A stretch of 64,000 nt of DNA from VRUE01 sp963718755 (GTDB taxonomy: Bacteria; Actinomycetota; Thermoleophilia; Solirubrobacterales; 70-9). This document shows positions 62,224 to 64,000 of the stretch, piece after piece. The stretch covers positions 1,116,001-1,180,000 of the forward strand of contig OY970376.1 in assembly GCA_963718755.1 (NCBI GenBank). The letters run 5' to 3'. The position numbers and the translations under genes were made by a program. The notes under the pieces are model-generated. The model searched no databases, was not told the DNA's origin, and saw nothing but the letters and a program-made list of their open reading frames with translations. Position 1 is the first letter of the stretch; the number at the start of each line of letters is the position of its first letter.

Positions 62224-63489
62224 GTGGCATGTTCGGACGAGGGAGCTGAACCGGTGCAGGGAGGTGTCACAACAGCCGGGCGCAAGCGCGCCGCCGTCGA
62301 ACTCGTCGCCCGCGAGGACAACGAGCTGAGACGGACGGCGCGTCGCTTCTCGCTCTGCGAGGACGACGCGGAGGACGCCTACCAGCGGGCGCTGGAGATC
62401 CTCCTCGTCAAAGCACCCAGCGATCGCCCGCACGAGCTGATCCGCTGGATGAAGACGGTGGTCAAGCACGAGGCGCTGGCGATTCGCCGCTACCGCGAGC
62501 GCCTGCTCGGGGTGGGCGAGGATGAGATGGGGGACCCGATTGCACGGATCGCGGCGAGTGGCGCCGGGCCAGGCGAGCGCACCGAGCGGCGGGAGCAGAT
62601 CGCCCGAAGCCGCGAGGCGCTGCAATCCCTGAAGCCGGCCGAGCTGCGCGCGCTGACCCTGCTCGCAGCCGGCTACTCCTACGTCGAGATCGGCGAGATC
62701 ACCGGCTTCAGCCAGACAAAGGTGAACCGCTGCCTGGCCGAGGGACGGGAGCGCTTTCGGCGACTGATGACGCACAGCGAGGACGGCACTCGCTGCGCCG
62801 AGCTGGCGCCGCTGCTGTCGGCCTACTGCGACGGAGAGGCCGACGCGGAAAACGAGGCCATCGTGCGAGAGCACCTGCGTGCCTGTCCCACCTGCCGGGC
62901 GACGATGCGCGCCTACCGCGCTGCTCCCGCCGCAGTCGCCGCCCTGGCGCCGGCGCTGCCGCTCTCGCGCTCCCTGCTGGAGCGGGCGCACGAGCTCGTG
63001 GTCAGTCTGCACTCCCGCCTCCCCGGCGCCGGCAATGTAGGCGAGGGCGGGCTCACGCAGGTTGCCGTCGCCGGCGGCACTCGCGGGGCTGGAGCGGCGG
63101 CCCTCGCCAAGGCGCTGGCGATCTGCGCTGGAACCGTCGGTGGCGCTGCCGCCTGCGTTGCCACGGGCGTCGCGCCATTGCCGCTCGGCATCGAGCCGGC
63201 GCACAAGACCGGGGCAAAGGTCGAGCGGGTCTCCAAGCAGGCGCTGAAGGAACCGGTTGCCCCCACTACCGCCCACGAGTCCGCCCCACCCGCGCCAGAA
63301 GCTCCGGCACAGCCGGAACCCGAGCAAGAGCCGAAGGCTGATCCGCCGCCGGGGCCAGAGCCGGCTCCCGAAAGCGCCGAAGCGGGTGCTGTCGAATATG
63401 TGCCGCCGCTACAGGAACCAGCGCCGACGCCGCCTGCGACAGAAGCACCGCCTTCAAGCGGCAGCGCGGCGGGGGAGTTTGGCCCGTGA
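62224..63489 (+). CDS. ECF-type sigma factor fused to an anti-sigma zinc domain and membrane anchor
   Basis: A 421-residue fusion. Residues about 30-60 look like sigma region 2 (RRFSLCEDDAEDAYQRALEI) and 125-180 like region 4 (LLAAGYSYVEIGEITGFSQT, then VNRCLAEGRERFRRL). Next comes an anti-sigma zinc finger, HxxxCxxC in EHLRACPTCRATM near residue 217. A hydrophobic segment (about 295-325) may be a membrane anchor, followed by a Pro/Glu-rich, probably external tail to 421. GTG at 62224 or 62254 (GGGAG upstream) could start it. The stop overlaps the secreted-protein gene (GTGA). A one-chain sigma/anti-sigma could release its sigma part after cleavage. Confidence 0.8.
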   Translation: MACSDEGAEPVQGGVTTAGRKRAAVELVAREDNELRRTARRFSLCEDDAEDAYQRALEILLVKAPSDRPHELIRWMKTVVKHEALAIRRYRERLLGVGEDEMGDPIARIAASGAGPGERTERREQIARSREALQSLKPAELRALTLLAAGYSYVEIGEITGFSQTKVNRCLAEGRERFRRLMTHSEDGTRCAELAPLLSAYCDGEADAENEAIVREHLRACPTCRATMRAYRAAPAAVAALAPALPLSRSLLERAHELVVSLHSRLPGAGNVGEGGLTQVAVAGGTRGAGAAALAKALAICAGTVGGAAACVATGVAPLPLGIEPAHKTGAKVERVSKQALKEPVAPTTAHESAPPAPEAPAQPEPEQEPKADPPPGPEPAPESAEAGAVEYVPPLQEPAPTPPATEAPPSSGSAAGEFGP

Positions 63490-64000
63490 GGATTCGCCTC
63501 GGTCTGGCCCTTCTAGGGCTTATCACGATCGCACCTGTGTGCCTCGTTGCCTCAGCTCAGGCGAGCCCACCACGGCCGGCAGGCCTGCAGGTGGCCGGTG
63601 GTGGCGATGCCTGGCACGCGGACAACCGCTTCGGGCTGACCTGGGTGAATCCGCCGGTAGGCGGACCAGCGCTTGTCGCCACCCGCTACCGGGTCCGCAA
63701 CCCCGAAGGCGGGGTTCTCAGCGAAAACCAGATCGGCTGGCCGAGCGATGGGATAGCGGGGCTGACGCTGCCAAAGGTACCCGGCACCTACAGCGTTGAA
63801 GTCTGGTTCGAGGATGCCGCCGGAGACCAGGGTCCCCCGGCCATCGAGCAGCTGCGCTTCGACAACGTCCGTCCCGCCTCGATCGAACCGGAGTCGGTCA
63901 CGGGCTGGATCGGCCGCACCAGCTTCCCGCTGCGTGTCCGCCTCGAACATCCATCCGGGGCGCCTCCGATCTCAGGGATCCGCGGCTACGCGGTCGCGAT
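63486..64000 (+). CDS. Secreted protein of unknown function (partial, runs off the window)
   Basis: At least 171 residues, with no stop before the end of the window. A signal peptide (RIRLGLALLGLITIAPVCLVASAQA) ends near residue 25. The mature part has beta-rich segments such as RFGLTWVNPPVGGPALVATR and GTYSVEVWFEDAAG, like Ig/fibronectin-type repeats. It starts inside the stop of the sigma fusion gene (GTG), so it is co-translated and may be the exported output or sensor of that system. Confidence 0.8.
   Translation, partial: MRIRLGLALLGLITIAPVCLVASAQASPPRPAGLQVAGGGDAWHADNRFGLTWVNPPVGGPALVATRYRVRNPEGGVLSENQIGWPSDGIAGLTLPKVPGTYSVEVWFEDAAGDQGPPAIEQLRFDNVRPASIEPESVTGWIGRTSFPLRVRLEHPSGAPPISGIRGYAVA

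Overview
The window reads as a piece of chromosome from a high-GC actinobacterium, most likely class Thermoleophilia (Solirubrobacterales-like). This is inference from content, not from a search. The signs are a complex I operon in standard order, a 2-oxoglutarate dehydrogenase with E2 and E1 fused in one chain (an actinobacterial trait), a decaprenyl-phosphate phosphoribosyltransferase, many TetR regulators beside acyl-CoA genes, and three secreted/anchored proteins built of short 'AVT..KL.NGAV'-type repeats. No rRNA, tRNA, CRISPR or integrase was seen. No gene-free stretch exceeds about 280 bases.

Layout. 1-10352: end of nuoF, then nuoG-H-I-J-K-L-M-N, mostly overlapping by 1-4 bases. 10384-14500: fatty acyl-CoA ligase, AEC transporter, VOC protein, diverged ThyX. 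14497-19381: membrane and CBS proteins, a pilin-like protein, a bacterial voltage-gated sodium-type channel and a flippase-like membrane protein. 19403-29179: sulfotransferase, RibD-C reductase, acyl-CoA dehydrogenase, phosphotransferase, histidine kinase/response regulator pair, two repeat proteins, DEAD-box helicase with a quinone oxidoreductase. 29396-33481: PfkB kinase, citrate synthase, two small proteins, prenyltransferase. 33558-39257: a three-gene operon with a nucleotidyltransferase, an FAD oxidase and a double SDR protein. 39284-46677: fused 2-oxoglutarate dehydrogenase, DUF3817 protein, a candidate small RNA and aconitase. 46882-52593: SDR protein, a c-di-AMP riboswitch with a cell-wall hydrolase-like protein, and a polyamine-type ABC transporter (potA-D-B-C). 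52665-62046: Fic protein, four TetR regulators, acyl-CoA carboxylase beta subunit, third repeat protein, methylmalonyl-CoA mutase large subunit, UDP-glucuronate decarboxylase. 62224-64000: a sigma factor fused to an anti-sigma domain and a secreted protein that runs off the end.

Metabolism fits together: acyl-CoA ligase, acyl-CoA dehydrogenase, acyl-CoA carboxylase and mutase lead from fatty or branched acids to succinyl-CoA; citrate synthase, aconitase and 2-oxoglutarate dehydrogenase form the TCA cycle; NADH is then oxidised by complex I.

Unusual signals. (1) A family of nested inverted repeats of 113-124 bases (five copies: 29245, 31712, 37135, 39581, 46704). Outer arms are 20-29 bp and differ between copies while staying paired; inner arms are near TTTTTCGC/GCGAAAAA; CTCTCG is central. 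Three copies sit at the -35 position of leaderless promoters and one is inserted in frame in the 2-oxoglutarate dehydrogenase gene. (2) A 61-base leader, present at 24364 and 54424, coding a leaderless peptide MSAERPSVH.. followed by a conserved hairpin, in front of two unrelated genes. (3) A strong sigma-70 promoter driving a structured RNA of about 140 bases with C-rich loops next to aconitase. (4) Many genes show TANNNT, 6-7 bases, then the start codon, which points to widespread leaderless mRNAs; potA fits this rule but its start position reads GTA.
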